Both the position numbers and the translations under genes were made by a program. Of a stretch of DNA of 53,622 nucleotides, positions 51,670 to 53,622 are shown one piece after another. Positions within the stretch are counted from its first letter, which is position 1; each line of letters begins with the position of its first letter. The notes under the pieces are model-generated. The model was not told the origin of the DNA, ran no database searches, and was given only the letters and a program-made list of their open reading frames with translations. Origin of the DNA: Humidesulfovibrio sp. Its GTDB lineage: Bacteria; Desulfobacterota; Desulfovibrionia; Desulfovibrionales; Desulfovibrionaceae. The stretch covers positions 1-53,622 of the forward strand of contig NZ_JAVHLD010000019.1 in assembly GCF_031082295.1 (NCBI RefSeq), given 5' to 3'.

Positions 51670-53406
51670 ATGTTTGCCCTCAAGGATTGCTTCAAGGTCT
51701 ACACCATGGACCAGGACAAGGCCTCTCCACCCGCTGAAACCGTCGCCAAGGTCAAGGCCGTGCTCGAGCAAAAATGTCCCGGCGTGCTGGAAAAAACCGA
51801 CCGCGTGGACACCGGACGCCTCGGCATCCCGGTGTTCTTGAGTATCTGCGGGCCGGAGGCGCGTGCCGTGATGCCCACGCGCAAGCAGATGGGCAAGGGC
51901 GCCAGTCCCGCCCAGGCCGAAGCCTCGGCCCTTATGGAGCTGGTGGAGCGCTTCAGCTACTTCAGCTTCTGGGCTGACGAGTCGAACTTCGTGCGCTGCA
52001 CCTGGTCCGAGGCTGTGCAGCGTTTCGGCGACCAGCTCATGGACATCCGCGAGATTTGCTCCTCCGTTGGCGACGAACTCTCGCCAGAAGGCGCAAGACG
52101 CGTCATGGACCTAGTGCGTTGGCGTTTCTGCCCGGCGCTGAACGTGGCCACGGGGAAAACCTGCGTGTTGCCGCTCGACTGGTTCAAGACGCTGAACGAG
52201 TTCAACGGCTCCTCCGCGGGCAACACCAGCGAGGAGTCCGTGCTGCAGGGCGCCTGCGAGCTGGTGGAGCGCCATGTCTGCGCCGTCATCGACCGCAGCG
52301 ATCCGACTCTGCCCACCATCAGCCAGGACAACCTGGCCGACCCGGTGCTGCGCGAGCTGTGCGAGGCTTTCCGCAAGAATGGCATCATGCTTGTGCTGAA
52401 GGACTTCTCCCTCGGCATGCCCGTGCCGACCGTCGGCGCGTTGGCCTTTGACCCCCGGACCTTTCCGGGCTTGAGCGAGATCGTCTACACTGCCGGAACA
52501 GCTGCCTCGCCGGTAAAGGCCGCAGTGCGCGCCGTCACCGAGATCGCGCAGCTTGCGGGCGACTTTGAGACCGGGCGCGTGTACGAGGCGTCTGGCCTGC
52601 GCAAGTTCACGGACCCCGGGCAGTTCGAGTGGCTCCTGGCCGGACCTGTGGTCGAGCTGGACAGCCTGCCCGACGTCGAGGACAACAATATCCGCGTGGA
52701 GCTCGCCCGCCTGGCCGATGGACTGGGCGCCAAAGGCTACAGCCTGTACTCCGTGGACACCACACGCGCCGACATCCAGGTGCCCGCCAACTACAACCTC
52801 GTGCCGGGCTTCGACTTCCGCGAGCGTACCGTGAACCGCAGCCTGGGCCTGTTTGTGGGCCGCAAGCTGGCGGAGGAGGCCGAGGTGCCGGAAGCCGAGG
52901 CAGGGCTTGCCGTGCTGGCGGAGGTTGCTCCCACTGCCTACTACCTGCCGTTCTTTCAGGCCCTGCTGGCGCTGCGCAAGGGCGACCTCGACCTGGCCGC
53001 CGAGCGCTTTGCCCTGGCCGAGCCCCTGCAGCCTGGTTCGGACGAACGCGCCCTGTGCGCCTTCTACCAGGCCTATGCGCTCTCCCAGGACAGCCGCTGG
53101 GAGGACTGCGTTCCGCATCTCGACAGGGCCATTTTGCTGGACCCGGATGTGAAGGAGTACTTCAACCTGCGCGGCGTGGCCAGGTTCAAGGCCGGTTCAT
53201 ACGAACTGGCGAAGGATGATTTCCACGCCGTGTTGGCGCTTGATTCCGGGTCGGCACCCGATCTGGCCAATCTTGGCCTGTGCCACAAGTTCCTCGGGCA
53301 GCGGCAGGAGGCTCTGGAATGCCTGGAGGCGGCGCTGCGCCTGGATCCCGGCCTGGACTACGCGCGCAAGCACCTGGAGGAACTTCTCCGGGGCAAGCGG
53401 GAATAA
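51670..53406 (+). CDS. YcaO-domain protein fused to TPR repeats, next to dsrC
   Basis: A 578-residue protein. Residues ~20-405 are a YcaO ATP-dependent cyclodehydratase/amide-activation domain with the three nucleotide-site helices GKGASPAQAEASALMELVER (E90, E93), LQGACELVERH (E197, E200) and AAVRAVTEIAQ (E291, Q294). Residues ~425-575 form tetratricopeptide repeats (ALLALRKGDLDLAAERF, GVARFKAGSYELAKDDF, GLCHKFLGQRQEALECL). YcaO enzymes activate peptide amides for azoline, amidine or thioamide formation. The C-terminal PxPxP of azoline YcaOs is absent. A dsrC/tusE gene follows 161 bases downstream, a known pairing of unknown function. GGAG before 51670 fixes the start. Confidence 0.85.
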   Translation: MFALKDCFKVYTMDQDKASPPAETVAKVKAVLEQKCPGVLEKTDRVDTGRLGIPVFLSICGPEARAVMPTRKQMGKGASPAQAEASALMELVERFSYFSFWADESNFVRCTWSEAVQRFGDQLMDIREICSSVGDELSPEGARRVMDLVRWRFCPALNVATGKTCVLPLDWFKTLNEFNGSSAGNTSEESVLQGACELVERHVCAVIDRSDPTLPTISQDNLADPVLRELCEAFRKNGIMLVLKDFSLGMPVPTVGALAFDPRTFPGLSEIVYTAGTAASPVKAAVRAVTEIAQLAGDFETGRVYEASGLRKFTDPGQFEWLLAGPVVELDSLPDVEDNNIRVELARLADGLGAKGYSLYSVDTTRADIQVPANYNLVPGFDFRERTVNRSLGLFVGRKLAEEAEVPEAEAGLAVLAEVAPTAYYLPFFQALLALRKGDLDLAAERFALAEPLQPGSDERALCAFYQAYALSQDSRWEDCVPHLDRAILLDPDVKEYFNLRGVARFKAGSYELAKDDFHAVLALDSGSAPDLANLGLCHKFLGQRQEALECLEAALRLDPGLDYARKHLEELLRGKRE

Positions 53407-53567
53407 ATTTCCACCAGTTTGGAGGATATACTCCCAGACCGTATTGACCACGGCTGAGAAATCCATTAGTTCGGTTTGCACGCAAGTGTGGACTTGGTCC
53501 ATGCGCGGTTCCAAAGGAATTTATCGGCTTTGGCGACTTCCCTGAGATCCTATGAGGAGGACGAAGA

Positions 53568-53622
53568 ATGGCTATTGTTGAGTACAAGAGCAACAAGTTT
53601 GAGGTGGACGAGGACGGTTTCC
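53568..53622 (+). CDS. dsrC: DsrC/TusE family sulfur-carrier protein, N-terminal start (partial)
   Basis: Only the first 18 codons are inside the window: MAIVEYKSNKFEVDEDGF, which matches the beginning of DsrC (the gamma protein of dissimilatory sulfite reductase) and its relative TusE. DsrC carries trisulfide intermediates on two C-terminal Cys, which lie outside the window, so DsrC cannot be separated from TusE-type proteins here. AGGAGG seven bases before the ATG is strong, as expected for an abundant protein. The 161 bases upstream show no clear promoter. Confidence 0.85.
   Translation, partial: MAIVEYKSNKFEVDEDGF

Noticed and set aside
53407-53567. Possible sigma-54 promoter upstream of dsrC (GG and GC doublets near 53492)
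   Set aside because: The spacing between the doublets is 11 rather than 10 bases and the flanks do not match the consensus.

Overview
The window is high-GC DNA (by eye well above 60 %) from what looks like an anaerobic sulfate reducer of the Desulfovibrionales (Desulfovibrio/Fundidesulfovibrio-like). This is inferred from: a DsrC/TusE-family gene at the right edge behind a YcaO-TPR gene, a four-gene cytoplasmic NiFe hydrogenase, a 2-oxoacid:acceptor oxidoreductase pair, a fused acetyl-CoA carboxylase carboxyltransferase, an archaeal-type phosphoglycerate mutase homologue next to homoserine dehydrogenase, and several c-di-GMP proteins. No rRNA, tRNA, CRISPR array, insertion sequence, prophage or attachment site was recognised, so this reads as chromosome backbone with some lineage-specific genes.

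Layout. 1-5.2 kb: the end of gap, a converging amidohydrolase gene, then a minus-strand amino-acid operon alaC - hom - apgM-like (probable homoserine kinase) - thioesterase. 5.4-9.8 kb: a yeast-type cytosine deaminase and a membrane class III cyclase; a TSUP exporter divergent from a LysR regulator across a region with three perfect inverted repeats; a small hydrolase. 9.9-19.4 kb (plus): ilvE, the DNA metabolism run dnaX - ybaB - recR - recD2, ferritin, and a two-gene 2-oxoacid oxidoreductase. 19.4-26.8 kb (minus): an EAL-CBS-GGDEF protein, the fused carboxyltransferase and its divergent biotin carboxylase, then two small unrecognised proteins behind a perfect sigma-28 promoter. 27-33 kb (plus): a five-repeat S1 protein, ettA, an exported metallo-beta-lactamase-fold protein and a glycosyltransferase. 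33-38.7 kb: a diguanylate cyclase-PilZ protein (minus), an HPPD-like protein, a CadC-type ArsR sensor with its metal permease, then phoH-ybeY. 38.8-42.4 kb: argF-argG-argH. 42.5-46.7 kb: the hydBGDA-like hydrogenase. 46.8-50 kb (minus): a Cys-rich two-CW protein, a GNAT acetyltransferase, a thioredoxin reductase-like flavoprotein, and an HD hydrolase coupled to a small membrane protein. 50.2 kb to the end (plus): a single-domain response regulator overlapping a Tim44-like membrane protein, then YcaO-TPR and the start of dsrC.

The strongest leads for new biology are: (1) the sigma-28-driven gene at 26435-26806, whose product carries an exact 30-residue-period duplication, and its downstream partner, which look like undescribed motility-regulon proteins; (2) the YcaO-TPR/DsrC pair, suggesting backbone modification or sulfur chemistry linked to dissimilatory sulfur metabolism; (3) a hydrogenase small subunit whose proximal-cluster CxxC is CxxD; (4) an acetyl-CoA carboxylase-like pair with altered biotin-carboxylase signatures and no carrier protein nearby. 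All assignments are from reading the sequence and remembered family motifs; no database search was run.
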